From NCBI GenBank assembly GCA_902532475.1, contig CACAIE010000004.1, positions 1 through 64,000 of the forward strand: DNA of 64,000 bases. Reading direction: 5' to 3'. Source of the DNA: an uncultured SAR116 cluster alpha proteobacterium (lineage in GTDB: Bacteria > Pseudomonadota > Alphaproteobacteria > Puniceispirillales > GCA-002684695). The notes beneath the pieces are model-generated. The model made no database searches. It had not been told where the DNA came from and was given only the letters and a program-made list of their open reading frames with translations. This document shows, piece by piece, positions 43,562 to 54,977 of this stretch. The first letter of the stretch is position 1; each line of letters starts with the position of its first letter. The translations under genes and the position numbers were made by a program.

Positions 43562-44605
43562 CTAAAGGTAAATATCAGTCATCAATTCCTCTTTATCGGG
43601 CAAACTACTTTGCTCAGCAAATTCTGATGCTTCTGATACTATTAATTTAATTTTACCGTCGATATCTTTAAGATGATCATCTTTAATATTATTTTCTTGT
43701 AAAATTTCCTTTAAACTTTCTATAGAATCCTTTTGCTTTCTAACTGCATCAACCTCTGATCGAGTGCGATATTTTGCAGGATCAGACATTGAATGTCCTC
43801 TATATCTATAAGTTTTCATTTCTAATATATAAGGACCTTTGCCTTTTCTAGTATAATCTAAGGCCTCTTTTCCAGCTTGCCTGACAGAAAGCACATTCAT
43901 TCCATCAACCTCCGTTCCAGGTATGCCGTAAGCTTTACCTCTTTCTGCAAGTGATCTCCCTGCTGAAGCTCTTGTAACTGATGTCCCCATTCCATATTTA
44001 TTGTTTTCAATTATAAATACTACTGGCAATTTCCACAATGCAGACATATTAAAGCTTTCATAAACCTGGCCTTGATTAACAGCCCCATCACCTAAATATG
44101 TCATACACACAAAACCATCTTCTTTATATCTATGGGAAAAAGCTAAACCAACTCCTATAGGAACTTGAGCTCCAACTATTCCATGACCTCCATAGAAGTT
44201 TTTTTCTCTGCTAAACATGTGCATTGAACCACCTTTTCCTTTAGAATAACCTCCTTCTCTGCCAGTTAACTCTGCCATTACACCCTTTGGGTCCATTCCG
44301 CATGCAAGCATATGCCCGTGATCTCTATATGAAGTAATAACACTATCTCCAGGTTCGCAGACTGATTGCATACCTACAACTACAGCTTCTTGGCCAATGT
44401 ATAAGTGACAAAACCCAGCTATAGTTCCCATTCCATAAAGTTGACCTGCCTTTTCCTCAAATCGTCTAATTAAAAGCATTTGTTTATAAAGTTCAATTAA
44501 TTGATTTTTATTTAATAGATTATTATTTAGCTTTTTTATTGGCCGACCTGGAGATTTCCTCTTTAAAGGAACTTTTGTTTTTTCTTTTGAAAATGGTTTT
44601 CTCAT
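43562..44605 (-). CDS. pdhA: Pyruvate dehydrogenase E1 alpha
   Basis: MLLIRRFEEKAGQLYGMG, GDGAVNQGQVYESFNM, RYRGHSMSDPAKYR. Confidence 0.96.
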   Translation of the reverse strand: MRKPFSKEKTKVPLKRKSPGRPIKKLNNNLLNKNQLIELYKQMLLIRRFEEKAGQLYGMGTIAGFCHLYIGQEAVVVGMQSVCEPGDSVITSYRDHGHMLACGMDPKGVMAELTGREGGYSKGKGGSMHMFSREKNFYGGHGIVGAQVPIGVGLAFSHRYKEDGFVCMTYLGDGAVNQGQVYESFNMSALWKLPVVFIIENNKYGMGTSVTRASAGRSLAERGKAYGIPGTEVDGMNVLSVRQAGKEALDYTRKGKGPYILEMKTYRYRGHSMSDPAKYRTRSEVDAVRKQKDSIESLKEILQENNIKDDHLKDIDGKIKLIVSEASEFAEQSSLPDKEELMTDIYL

Positions 44606-44725
44606 ATATAAATTATTTAAAAAGTTTGCATCCCATAATAATTATAATATATATTTTAAAAATTTCAATATTTTATAACTATTTGTTTTTATGTAATTTA
44701 TTTAATTTTAACTAAAATAAGTTAA

Positions 44726-45037
44726 TTATTTAAATGGCATAAATAAGTTATCCTTATAAGTGTAACCTAGATATTGATAAGCAAGTTCTTCTAATAAGTC
44801 TTTATCTATTTCTGGCCCTTTGATAAGATTAACTCTATTCCTTGTAATAAATATTTCTTTATCAATGATTTTTAACTTTTGTTCTGTTAAAAATATTTGA
44901 GATTTTAAATAAAAATATTTAGGCAAACCGCCATTATTTCCAAAGGCGTTTAAGATCAATAGCACTGAAATCAAAATAGGAATAATAGCATATATTATTT
45001 TGATTGATTCAGAACTAAATGTCTTAAGGTTGAACAT
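44726..45037 (-). CDS. FtsB/DivIC septum formation initiator family protein
   Basis: Single TM plus short coiled-coil, KGPEIDKDLLEELAYQYLGY; between eno and pdhA. Confidence 0.75.
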   Translation of the reverse strand: MFNLKTFSSESIKIIYAIIPILISVLLILNAFGNNGGLPKYFYLKSQIFLTEQKLKIIDKEIFITRNRVNLIKGPEIDKDLLEELAYQYLGYTYKDNLFMPFK

Positions 45038-45084
45038 AAATATATTGAATCAAAATAAAACAAATCGGTCAATAAAATAAATAA

Positions 45085-46359
45085 TTATTTTAAAATATTT
45101 GAACCATTGTATATTGCTTTGCTTCCAAGTTCCTCTTCAATTCTAAGAAGCTGGTTATACTTACAAAGTCTTTCAGAGCGGGATAATGATCCTGCTTTAA
45201 TTTGTCCAGCTTTTAATGCTACTGATAAATCAGCAATATATGTATCTTCTGTTTCACCAGACCTATGAGAAATTATTGTTCCATAATTACTGTTCTTTGC
45301 GAGGTTAATAGTATCTATAGTTTCAGTTAAAGTTCCAATTTGATTTAATTTAATTAATATTGAGTTTGCTGAATTATTTTTTATACCTTTTTCAAGCCTT
45401 TTATTGTTTGTAGCGAATAAGTCATCACCAACAATTTGCACTTTTTTACCAATAGAACTCGTTAACTCTTGATATCCTTCAAAATCATTTTCTTCAAGTG
45501 GATCTTCAATTGAAATTAACGGATAGTCAGAAACTAACTTTTCCCACATTTTTATCATTTGATCAGTATTTAATATTGTTGAACCTTGATCGATTTGATA
45601 ATTATTATTATTAAAAAATTCTGAAGAAGCAGCGTCAACAGCAATTTTAATTTCGTTATCTAAATTTCTTCCAGAAATTTCTATTGATTTTAACACCAAA
45701 CCAAGAGCTTCATCTAAATTTTTAACTTCTGGAGAAAATCCACCCTCATCACCGACAGCAGTTGAAAAGCTTCTATCAGACAATATTTTTTTTAAATGAT
45801 GAAATACTTCTGCACCCCATCTTAATGCTTCTGAAAATGAACAAGCACCAACAGGCATAATCATTATTTCTTGGAAGTCTAAATTGTTATTCGCATGAGC
45901 TCCACCGTTAATAATATTCATCAATGGTGTAGGCATTAAAAAATCATCGTCCTCGCTTAAATATCTAAATAAGCTTTCTCGATTATTTAATGAAACTGCC
46001 CTAGAAACAGCTAGACTAACACCTAAAATTCCATTAGCTCCTAGTCTAGTTTTGTTTATTGTCCCGTCTAATTCTATTAATCTTTGATCTATTTTTCTTT
46101 GATCTAAGGGAGAAACCCCTTTTAAGTATTCATTTATTTCTGAATTAATACTTTTAACAACATTTTTCACCCCTTTTCCAAGGTATCTCATTAAATCTTG
46201 GTCTCTTTTTTCAACTGCCTCATGTTCTCCTGTTGATGCGCCAGAAGGAACTGAAGCTCTGCCAATTACTCCATTACTTAATTTAACATCAACTTCTATA
46301 GATGGATTGCCTCTAGAATCTAAAATCTCTCTTCCAAAGATATTCATTATTTCAATCAT
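45085..46359 (-). CDS. eno: Enolase
   Basis: GREILDSRGNPSIEVDV, SGASTGEHEAVE, ISHRSGETEDTYIADL; start assigned to MIEIMN (ORF opens 46374). Confidence 0.97.
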   Translation of the reverse strand: MIEIMNIFGREILDSRGNPSIEVDVKLSNGVIGRASVPSGASTGEHEAVEKRDQDLMRYLGKGVKNVVKSINSEINEYLKGVSPLDQRKIDQRLIELDGTINKTRLGANGILGVSLAVSRAVSLNNRESLFRYLSEDDDFLMPTPLMNIINGGAHANNNLDFQEIMIMPVGACSFSEALRWGAEVFHHLKKILSDRSFSTAVGDEGGFSPEVKNLDEALGLVLKSIEISGRNLDNEIKIAVDAASSEFFNNNNYQIDQGSTILNTDQMIKMWEKLVSDYPLISIEDPLEENDFEGYQELTSSIGKKVQIVGDDLFATNNKRLEKGIKNNSANSILIKLNQIGTLTETIDTINLAKNSNYGTIISHRSGETEDTYIADLSVALKAGQIKAGSLSRSERLCKYNQLLRIEEELGSKAIYNGSNILK

Positions 46360-46386
46360 AAAAAACAATCTCAAAAAAGAATTTTA

Positions 46387-47202
46387 TCATACATTACTTT
46401 TTGAAAGTTCATCAAAACTTTTAAGTAACTTTAGTATTTTTCTTAAATCATTTAATGGTATCATATTAGGGCCATCTGAGGGAGCGGTATCTGGATTGTT
46501 ATGAGTTTCCATAAATAAGCCTGCAACCCCAACAGCTATTGCTGCACGTGCAAGTACCGGAACATACTTTCTTTCTCCTCCTGAACTTGAGCCCTTGCCT
46601 CCAGGTTGTTGAACGCTATGTGTAGCATCAAAAATAACTGGACAATTCGTATTTTTCAACTCAGGCAAAGACCTCATATCTGAAACTAAAGTGTTATAAC
46701 CAAAAGATACCCCCCTCTCTGTTACCATTACATTGTTATTTCCAGAACTTTTAACTTTATTTACAACTTCATGCATATCCCATGGAGCTAAAAATTGGCC
46801 TTTTTTAATATTAACAACGCAATTGGTATTAGCCGCAGAAATTAATAAATCAGTTTGTCTGCATAAAAATGCAGGTATCTGAAGCACATCAACTACGGAT
46901 CCCACTTTCTTACAATGAGAAGCTTCATGAACGTCAGTCAATATTGTTAATCCAAATTCCTGTTTAACTTTGGACAGGATCTCCAAACCTTCATCTATTC
47001 CAACTCCTCTATTTGATGAGAGTGAAGTTCTATTAGCTTTATCAAAAGATGATTTGTAAATTAAAGGTATATTTAATTCACTACAAATTTGTTTAATTTT
47101 TTCTGCATGAAACAGCGTATGATCAAGATTTTCAATCACACATGGCCCAGCAATCAAAACAAACGGCAAAGTATTTCCTATTTTAATTTCATTAATTTCC
47201 AT
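46387..47202 (-). CDS. kdsA: 3-deoxy-8-phosphooctulonate synthase
   Basis: [31 protein letters not shown]. Confidence 0.97.
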   Translation of the reverse strand: MEINEIKIGNTLPFVLIAGPCVIENLDHTLFHAEKIKQICSELNIPLIYKSSFDKANRTSLSSNRGVGIDEGLEILSKVKQEFGLTILTDVHEASHCKKVGSVVDVLQIPAFLCRQTDLLISAANTNCVVNIKKGQFLAPWDMHEVVNKVKSSGNNNVMVTERGVSFGYNTLVSDMRSLPELKNTNCPVIFDATHSVQQPGGKGSSSGGERKYVPVLARAAIAVGVAGLFMETHNNPDTAPSDGPNMIPLNDLRKILKLLKSFDELSKSNV

Positions 47203-47220
47203 TCACAACACTTTTTCCAA

Positions 47221-48849
47221 TTAAACTAATCTTGAGTATTTAAATGCAGCACCAATAAAACCACTAAACAAAGGATGAGGATCAAAAGGTTTTGATTTTA
47301 ATTCCGGATGAAATTGAACCCCAATAAACCAAGGATGATTATTATATTCAACAATTTCAGGCAATATTCCATCTGGGGACATACCAGAAAACTGTAATCC
47401 AATATTCTGAAGGTCTTCTTTGTATTCTATATTAACCTCATATCTATGTCTGTGTCTTTCAAAAATAATACCTTTGTTGTAAATACTTTCTACAAGGCTC
47501 CCTGATGACAAATGACACTCATAGGCCCCTAACCTCATTGAGCCCCCCAAATCATCTTCAGAAGATCTTTTAATAATATTATCATCCTTAATCCATTCAG
47601 TTAAAAGTCCAACTACAGGAGAAGAGCATTGTCCAAATTCAGTTGAGCCTGCATTAAGAATCAATGCAACATTTCTGGCTGCCTCAATGACAGCCATCTG
47701 CATTCCAAAGCATATGCCTAAAAAAGGAATTTTATGTTCTCTTGCAAATTTTATTGCTAAAATTTTTCCTTCAGATCCACGTTCACCAAAACCTCCTGGA
47801 ACTAAAATTCCATGAATATTCTCAAATTTTGCTTTTAAAGATTCATCATTGAGTAATTCAGAAGAATCTATCCAAGTTAAATCAACTTTAGTGTTATTAG
47901 CTATTCCTCCATGAACTAAAGCCTCTGCTAAAGATTTATAACTGTCAATTAAAGAAGTATATTTTCCAACAACAGCAATTTTAACTTGTCCTTCTGGATT
48001 TTTTATCGCAGAAGTAATTTCATGCCAAATCTTTAGTTTTGGTTCTCTTGGTTTTAACCCAAAATGATCGCAGATAACAGAATCTAAACCTGTTTTATGG
48101 TAGGCTAGGGGAACATCATATATACTTTCAGCATCTAATGCTTCAATAACAGCATTTTGAGGAATGTTACAAAAAAGGGCAATTTTGTTTCTTTGTTCAT
48201 CCGGTATTGTTGCTTCAGTTCTGCATAAAACTATATCAGGACGGATTCCTACTGATTGAAGTTCTTTTACAGAATGTTGTGTTGGTTTTGTTTTTAATTC
48301 ACCTGCTGCAGCTATAAAAGGCACTAAAGTTAAATGCAAAAAACATGTGTTTTGTTTTCCTAACTCGTTACCCAATTGTCTTATGGCTTCAAGAAAAGGC
48401 AGTGACTCAATATCACCAACTGTACCGCCAATTTCACATAAAACAAAGTCTTCTTTTCCGAGATCAGAAACAATAAAATCTTTTATGGCATTTGTAACAT
48501 GAGGTATTACCTGTATTGTTGCTCCTAGATAATCTCCTTTTCTTTCTTTTGCTATCACGTCAGAATAAATCTGACCAGAAGTAACATTGTCAGTTTTTCT
48601 AGCAGCAACGCCAGTAAATCTTTCATAATGACCAAGGTCTAAATCGGTTTCCGCTCCATCATCAGTAACAAAGACTTCTCCATGCTGAGTAGGACTCATC
48701 GTCCCTGGGTCAACATTTAAATATGGGTCTAGTTTTCGCAGTCTTACAGTATAACCTCTACTTTGAAGAATTGCCCCTAAAGCTGCAGAAGCCAAGCCTT
48801 TTCCTAAGGACGAAACCACACCACCTGTTATAAAAATAAAATTTGGCAT
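47221..48849 (-). CDS. pyrG: CTP synthase
   Basis: [20 protein letters not shown], amidotransferase [14 protein letters not shown]. Confidence 0.98.
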   Translation of the reverse strand: MPNFIFITGGVVSSLGKGLASAALGAILQSRGYTVRLRKLDPYLNVDPGTMSPTQHGEVFVTDDGAETDLDLGHYERFTGVAARKTDNVTSGQIYSDVIAKERKGDYLGATIQVIPHVTNAIKDFIVSDLGKEDFVLCEIGGTVGDIESLPFLEAIRQLGNELGKQNTCFLHLTLVPFIAAAGELKTKPTQHSVKELQSVGIRPDIVLCRTEATIPDEQRNKIALFCNIPQNAVIEALDAESIYDVPLAYHKTGLDSVICDHFGLKPREPKLKIWHEITSAIKNPEGQVKIAVVGKYTSLIDSYKSLAEALVHGGIANNTKVDLTWIDSSELLNDESLKAKFENIHGILVPGGFGERGSEGKILAIKFAREHKIPFLGICFGMQMAVIEAARNVALILNAGSTEFGQCSSPVVGLLTEWIKDDNIIKRSSEDDLGGSMRLGAYECHLSSGSLVESIYNKGIIFERHRHRYEVNIEYKEDLQNIGLQFSGMSPDGILPEIVEYNNHPWFIGVQFHPELKSKPFDPHPLFSGFIGAAFKYSRLV

Positions 48850-48917
48850 GGTTTATTTTTATACTACGTGAATTTTGTTTTTACTAGTCTTATTGTTGAT
48901 TGAGAGAAATAAAAAAT

Positions 48918-49235
48918 TTAATTATCAGTAGGGACTGAGGGCTGCAAATCTTTTAAATTATTTACCTCTGAAGTACTTTCTTGTGAAACCTCATCAATAA
49001 TTGATACAGTTTTTTTACCATATCCAGCCAACATTGCCAATAATATTGATGTACAAAAAAAAGCAACTGCTAGAACAGTTGTTGCCCTTGTCAACAAGTC
49101 TGCTGTACCCCTTGCAGACATAAAATTGTTTCCACCACCAATACCTAAACCACCACCTTCACTCCTTTGCATTAAAACTAAACCAACAATGGCAATGGAT
49201 ATAAGTATATGTATTGTTAACAATACTGTTGTCAT
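48918..49235 (-). CDS. secG: Preprotein translocase subunit SecG
   Basis: VGLVLMQRSEGGGLGIGGG, SARGTADLLTRAT. Confidence 0.94.
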   Translation of the reverse strand: MTTVLLTIHILISIAIVGLVLMQRSEGGGLGIGGGNNFMSARGTADLLTRATTVLAVAFFCTSILLAMLAGYGKKTVSIIDEVSQESTSEVNNLKDLQPSVPTDN

Positions 49236-49311
49236 AATTAATCCTTCTAAAAGGCTATATATTCATTTTAAATTTATATTACAAGTTTTAATTAATTTAA
49301 CCTTCATTTAA

Positions 49312-50064
49312 TTATAAAGAGTTTTTAGCAATTTTTATGAAATCATCAGACTTCAAACTTGCTCCTCCAACTAAAACTCCGTCAACGCTATTTAACTTTA
49401 ATATTTGAGAAGAGTTATTAGCATTTACAGACCCTCCATAAATTACTGGTATCTTAATTGAATTTTCAAAATAATCATTTAAACAATTTTTTATAAATTT
49501 GTGAACTTCCTCAATATTTTCATTTGTTGCCACCTTCCCAGATCCTATTGCCCAAATCGGCTCATATGCAATTGTAATCTGAAAGTCACTTACCTCAATT
49601 TGACTGCCTATTGATTGTGGTAAACTTGAGCTTAATTGAGTTTCCAAAATAGATAAAAACGAATTATCTTCACGTTCTTTCAAACTTTCGCCAATACAAA
49701 TTATTACATTTAATCCTTTTGAAATTGCTTTAAATGACTTTAGCGAAACATCACTTGATGTCTCTTTGCACATTGACCTCCTTTCAGAATGACCTAAAAT
49801 TACATATTCACATCCAGCATCTAGAATCATATCAGATGATATTTGACCTGTATACGCTCCATTATCATTTAAAGAACAGTCCTGTGCACCCAATTTAATT
49901 TTTGTGTTTTTAATTAATGGAAAAATAACTGGGATTAAAATCGAAGGTGGGAAAATCATAATATTGGCTTCAATTGGAATGTCATTTGATTTTATAATTT
50001 CATTTACCAACTTAATAGCTTGCCTACTATCACAATTCATCTTCCAATTTCCAGCAATTATCAT
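49312..50064 (-). CDS. tpiA: Triosephosphate isomerase
   Basis: IAGNWKMN, GHSERR, AYEPIWAIGSGKVAT, VGGASL. Confidence 0.97.
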   Translation of the reverse strand: MIIAGNWKMNCDSRQAIKLVNEIIKSNDIPIEANIMIFPPSILIPVIFPLIKNTKIKLGAQDCSLNDNGAYTGQISSDMILDAGCEYVILGHSERRSMCKETSSDVSLKSFKAISKGLNVIICIGESLKEREDNSFLSILETQLSSSLPQSIGSQIEVSDFQITIAYEPIWAIGSGKVATNENIEEVHKFIKNCLNDYFENSIKIPVIYGGSVNANNSSQILKLNSVDGVLVGGASLKSDDFIKIAKNSL

Positions 50065-50172
50065 TATAAAATACCATTTTATTTAAATTTAATTATTTTT
50101 AATCATTTTTGAATTGCAGTACAACCTCCAGAGTATTAAATTGCATTAATAATTTTTAAAAGGTTATAAATC

Positions 50173-52038
50173 ATGCTTCAGTCTTTAAGAGTTTATTCAC
50201 GACATCCTATTGCAAAAATTTTTCTAGGCCTTGTGCTTATTGCCTTTGCTGGCCTTGGTTTAGGAAGCTTTGTTCCTTCTTTGCAATTTAATAGAGACTA
50301 TATATCTGCTGGAAAAACATCTATTGGAATTCAAGAAATAGCCAATCAATTTAATAAACTTAGAGCGGAAGTAGCCCCTAATTTAACTATTAACGAAGCC
50401 ATACAAAGTGGCTACTTAGATTTATTGATAACTTTTCTATCTAATGAAGCCATTTTGTTAGAAGAAGCAAACACTTGGGGAATAAAAGTTACTCGTGAAC
50501 AACTCAAAAAATCCTTATTAGAGAATAAATTATTTTTAGATGATAATGGGAAATTTAGTTCCTCAAAATTTCAAACCTCGTTATTGAGGGGAGGAGTTTC
50601 TGAAGAAAAGTATCTTGAACTATTAGGCAGAAGTTTAATTAAGCAACAACTTACAGAAACAATTTCAGAATCTGCGAAAATATCAAATGAAGTAATTAAT
50701 TTAATAGCTTCACACAATTTGGAAAAAAGAGATGGTACTATAATAAATATTAATTTATTTCCTACCTCAGAAATAGAAAGCCCTTCTGATGAAGAACTAA
50801 GGGTTTTCTTTGATAACACTAGCTCATCTTGGATTGAACCTTCAAAGAGGATAGGAAAATATATAATCTTAGATCCAAAAGACTTTTTAAACGAAATTGA
50901 AATTAGTGAACAAGAATTAATAGATGAATTTGATATAAGAAGGTCAGATTACATTAAAGAGGAGACCCGATCCATTAACCAAATGGTATTTGATAGTAAA
51001 CTAGACGCAGAAAAAGTGTTGTCTGAAATTTCTCAAGGTAATGAATTCGACAAATTAGCAAGAAACAAATTTAATGAAAAAGAAACAATAATTAAGGACA
51101 TAAAAAAATCTGAACTAATTAAAGAAATTTCTAATGTTGTTTTTGATTTGAAATTAAATGACATAAGTCAAATCATTGAAACTGACTTTGGATATCATAT
51201 TATAAAACTTCAAGAAATTAATAAATCAATTGCACCAAAATTTGAAGAAATTAAAAATAAATTAAAAAATGATATAAAAATAGAAAGATCAACTGATCTC
51301 ATTTACGATTTAGCAAATTTTGCTGACGATGCATTTGCTTCTGGCTCAAGCATTGAAGATGTTGCAAAACAAAAGAAGTTAAAAGTCTATTTTTCTGAAC
51401 CTCTTGACGAAAATGGCTTTAATGACATTAAACAAATTCCAAAAAATAAACTTTTCAAGGACAAAATGTTTTTAGAGATTTTATGGTCTGATTTAAATAA
51501 CGACCAGCTTTCTATTAATGAAACTGAAGATGGACTTTTTTTCGCTTTAGAAGTAGATAAAGAAATTAAAGAGTTTTTACCAAAATTTGATGATATTTTT
51601 TTAGATATCAAAAAGTCTTGGGTGCAAACAAAAGCAGTTGAAAAAACCTTAAACCAAGCTGGTGAATTGTCTGCTTCTAATGACCTAATTAAATTTGCAA
51701 AAAATAATAACATGCAAATTTCAGAAGTTAAGGGTGTAGCTGTAAATGATACTGCTTATAGTAGACCACAAATCATCAAAGCTCTTTTTAATATTAAAAA
51801 ATTGGGGGAAAATCAAATATCTGCAGATGAAAAAGGAATTTCAGTCGTTAGGTTTGATAAATCCATACCTGCCAGCAAAGAAGAAGTGGATAATCTTTCT
51901 AAAATTCTTGCTGAGCCTTTTAATCAGTCTATTCAAAGTGATATTACTTTTGCATTAATATCTAAATTAGGTGAAAAGCATAAACTAGAAGTTAATAAAA
52001 GTTTGATATTACAAGCTTTGGGCTTAACTTCCCCTTAA
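50173..52038 (+). CDS. PpiD-like SurA N-domain peptidyl-prolyl isomerase
   Basis: N-terminal TM, SurA_N_3-like region, single PPIC domain (DFGYHIIKLQEI). Confidence 0.88.
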   Translation: MLQSLRVYSRHPIAKIFLGLVLIAFAGLGLGSFVPSLQFNRDYISAGKTSIGIQEIANQFNKLRAEVAPNLTINEAIQSGYLDLLITFLSNEAILLEEANTWGIKVTREQLKKSLLENKLFLDDNGKFSSSKFQTSLLRGGVSEEKYLELLGRSLIKQQLTETISESAKISNEVINLIASHNLEKRDGTIININLFPTSEIESPSDEELRVFFDNTSSSWIEPSKRIGKYIILDPKDFLNEIEISEQELIDEFDIRRSDYIKEETRSINQMVFDSKLDAEKVLSEISQGNEFDKLARNKFNEKETIIKDIKKSELIKEISNVVFDLKLNDISQIIETDFGYHIIKLQEINKSIAPKFEEIKNKLKNDIKIERSTDLIYDLANFADDAFASGSSIEDVAKQKKLKVYFSEPLDENGFNDIKQIPKNKLFKDKMFLEILWSDLNNDQLSINETEDGLFFALEVDKEIKEFLPKFDDIFLDIKKSWVQTKAVEKTLNQAGELSASNDLIKFAKNNNMQISEVKGVAVNDTAYSRPQIIKALFNIKKLGENQISADEKGISVVRFDKSIPASKEEVDNLSKILAEPFNQSIQSDITFALISKLGEKHKLEVNKSLILQALGLTSP

Positions 52039-53520
52039 ATGAAAAAACCATCAGATAAATTTATTAATTTATATAATTCAGGTAAACCACAATTATTATG
52101 GGAATATATAGTAGCAGATTTAGAAACACCTGTTTCCGCTCTGATTAAATTAACCAAAGACAAAGACTATAACTTTCTTCTAGAGTCTGTAGAAGGAGGT
52201 GAGAACAGAGGAAGATACTCTGCCATAGGGATATCTCCAGACCTCATATGGAAAAGTAAAAATGGGATTTCTGAAACTGCTATCTTGAAGGAAAAACAAT
52301 ATAAATTCAGGAAAGATAATGACACTCCCTTACAGTCATTAAAAAACTTAGTTATTGAATCTAAAATTGAAATTCCTGAAAACTTACCTCCACTATCAGC
52401 TGGTTTATTCGGCTATATTGGCTATGACATGGTTACTTATTTTGAACAAATTAAAATAGAAAACAATGACACCCTTAATTTGCCTGAATCAATTTTAATG
52501 AGGCCTTCACTTATTTGTATTTTTGATAGACTGAAAGATGAATTTATTTTAATTACACCAATTAGACAGAAAAAAGGTATAACTGCAGAACTTGCGTGGA
52601 AAGAAGGCAATAATAGAATCAAAAATGCTGTGAAAGAGTTGAATGTTGGATTGAAACATTCAAATTTGCCCGTGCAAAAAAACCCTAAAAGTAAAAATAA
52701 TGCACCAAGCAATCTAAAAAAATCAGAATATTTTAATTCGGTTGAAAAAGCGAAAGAGTATATTAAGGCTGGTGATGTTTACCAAGTTGTTCTTTCACAA
52801 AAATTTGAAATACCATTTCAAAAATCCCCAATATCATTTTATAGATCTCTTAGAAGACTTAATCCCTCCCCTTTTCTTTTTTATTTTAACTTTAAAAAAT
52901 TTTTTGTCGTTGGCTCCTCCCCAGAAATTCTAGTCAGGCTTAGAGGTAAGGATTTGACTATTAGACCAATTGCAGGAACAAGGCCTAGAGGTCAAAATAA
53001 AGATGAAGATTTAAAATTAAAAAATGAACTTCTCAATGATCCAAAAGAAAGAGCCGAACATTTAATGCTCTTAGATTTAGGTCGAAATGACGTAGGAAGG
53101 GTATCTAAGCCTGGCTCAGTGGAAGTAACTGAAAGCTTTAATGTTGAGATGTATTCTCATGTAATGCATATAGAATCTGAAGTAAAAGGTGAATTACGTG
53201 ATGAAATGGATAGTGTTGATGCATTGATATCTGGGTTTCCTGCAGGTACAGTCACCGGTGCACCAAAAATAAGGGCAATGGAAATCATTGAAGAGCTAGA
53301 AATGGAGAGAAGAGGTGTCTATTCTGGTGCTGTTGGTTATTTTAGTGGATCTGGAGATTTAGATACTTGTATCGCTTTAAGGACAGGGATAATCAAAGAT
53401 GGGAAATTATATGTTCAAGCCGGTGGAGGAGTGGTTCATGATAGCACAAAAGAAGGTGAAGAATTAGAAACAAGAAACAAAGCTAATGCATTAATAAGAG
53501 CAGCTGAATTAGTAGAATAA
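52039..53520 (+). CDS. trpE: Anthranilate synthase component I
   Basis: FLLESVEGGENRGRYSAIG, PIAGTRPRG, GFPAGTVTGAPKIRAMEII. Confidence 0.95.
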   Translation: MKKPSDKFINLYNSGKPQLLWEYIVADLETPVSALIKLTKDKDYNFLLESVEGGENRGRYSAIGISPDLIWKSKNGISETAILKEKQYKFRKDNDTPLQSLKNLVIESKIEIPENLPPLSAGLFGYIGYDMVTYFEQIKIENNDTLNLPESILMRPSLICIFDRLKDEFILITPIRQKKGITAELAWKEGNNRIKNAVKELNVGLKHSNLPVQKNPKSKNNAPSNLKKSEYFNSVEKAKEYIKAGDVYQVVLSQKFEIPFQKSPISFYRSLRRLNPSPFLFYFNFKKFFVVGSSPEILVRLRGKDLTIRPIAGTRPRGQNKDEDLKLKNELLNDPKERAEHLMLLDLGRNDVGRVSKPGSVEVTESFNVEMYSHVMHIESEVKGELRDEMDSVDALISGFPAGTVTGAPKIRAMEIIEELEMERRGVYSGAVGYFSGSGDLDTCIALRTGIIKDGKLYVQAGGGVVHDSTKEGEELETRNKANALIRAAELVE

Positions 53521-54417
53521 TTAATTTTTTAATTCAGTTGAACTCTGAGCATAGATTATTCCAAATAGGATAATTACACCTCCAATAAACTGCATATTTG
53601 ATAAATACTCACCTAAAACAAACCATGCTAGAAATGAGGCTGTAACTGGTTCACTCATTAATGTTAAAGAAGCAAGTCCTGTTTTTACTTTGCCTAATGC
53701 CCAAGTTATTAATCCTATACCTACAAATTGACTGATGAAAGCAAGACTTATAATAACAACCCACCCATTAAAAGAAATTGGTAAAAACATTTCATTTGAA
53801 AAAATTACTATAATTAACAGCGTAAGCGCGCTAAAAAGAGTCCCAAAGAAAAATATAATATACAAATTTAATTTTTTATCTCTCAAAATACCTGTAGACA
53901 TTAAATAAGCGGCGTAAAATGCACCAGCCGTCAAAGACCAAAAATCACCATAAATATTTTTAATACTTAATTCTAAAGAACTATACATCAATAAAATCGC
54001 ACCAATAATTGATGCTATTAAACCCAGTAAAAACTTCTTGGAAACTATAATAGAAAAAAGTAAGTAACTGTATATTACTACAAAAACAGGTGCCATAGAA
54101 GCAAACAAAGTGGAATTTGCAATTGTTGTAAGCATTATCCCATGATGCCAAGCAGCGTGATCAATTCCTAAAAAAATACCAGGCAAAGCTAAATAAATAT
54201 AATTGAAGTTATTGGTCTTAAAATTAATTTTGATATTTAAACTTTGGATTAATATTATAATAAAAGGAAGAGCCAAAAAGGATCTCCAAAATGCGGAAGA
54301 TACTGGCCCCACTTCACTTATTCTCACCAATAACGGACTAACCCCCAAGCACGCTGCGCCCAAGATTAATGAAAATGCCACTAACCAAATAGGAGGATTT
54401 TTAATAAAATTATTCAA
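53521..54417 (-). CDS. DMT/EamA family transporter
   Basis: Ten hydrophobic segments, two EamA repeats, PVTASFLAWFVLGE. Confidence 0.87.
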   Translation of the reverse strand: MNNFIKNPPIWLVAFSLILGAACLGVSPLLVRISEVGPVSSAFWRSFLALPFIIILIQSLNIKINFKTNNFNYIYLALPGIFLGIDHAAWHHGIMLTTIANSTLFASMAPVFVVIYSYLLFSIIVSKKFLLGLIASIIGAILLMYSSLELSIKNIYGDFWSLTAGAFYAAYLMSTGILRDKKLNLYIIFFFGTLFSALTLLIIVIFSNEMFLPISFNGWVVIISLAFISQFVGIGLITWALGKVKTGLASLTLMSEPVTASFLAWFVLGEYLSNMQFIGGVIILFGIIYAQSSTELKN

Positions 54418-54491
54418 TCTGATAAAAACTTTAGTGAAAACAGTTAATTAAAAAACTATTTAAAATAATATCTTATTTAGAAATTAAATCG

Positions 54492-54528
54492 TAATTAAGT
54501 GATCACAATTTTTGAGATCACTTAATTA
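54492..54528. terminator. Perfect 13-bp inverted repeat with 11-nt loop, candidate terminator
   Basis: TAATTAAGTGATC-acaatttttga-GATCACTTAATTA, immediately 3' of the minus-strand gene at 54532-54900. Confidence 0.5.
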
Positions 54529-54531
54529 ACA

Positions 54532-54900
54532 CTAACTATAAATTGTGAACAATAAAACAATTGCACTAATTAAAAACAAACCAGAAAATAAAACACCTAA
54601 AATATGTACAGGAATAGCTTTAGTTTCTCTTCCAAAATTAGTATTGGACATTTTTTCATCCATATCACTTAAAATCAATCTTAAATTTAGCATCATACGT
54701 ACCATTCCAAATGAGCTAATTAGAGTGATTACTATTAAAGGGACAGCTACTGCATGTTCTTTTCCTGCTATATCTCCAAAAATAATTGTTAAAACTGTAA
54801 CCAACTGTGTCACTATTGCAAATGATACGGCTATAAGAAAATAGTAAAAAGTATTGATTTGAATTGAGGCTCGAATATTTGGATCCATTATAATCTCCAC
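54532..54900 (-). CDS. Small integral membrane protein of unknown function
   Basis: About 3-4 predicted TM segments; good ORF with intergenic context on both sides. Confidence 0.6.
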   Translation of the reverse strand: MEIIMDPNIRASIQINTFYYFLIAVSFAIVTQLVTVLTIIFGDIAGKEHAVAVPLIVITLISSFGMVRMMLNLRLILSDMDEKMSNTNFGRETKAIPVHILGVLFSGLFLISAIVLLFTIYS

Positions 54901-54977
54901 AGAAATTTTTTATTTATTTTAATTTAATAGTGATTAGTTTAAAATAAAACATCAAAGTTTTAATTTAAGGATAAAAG

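Noticed and set aside
43146-43565. 139-aa plus-strand ORF
   Set aside because: Entirely antisense to the well-supported pdhB; no recognisable domain
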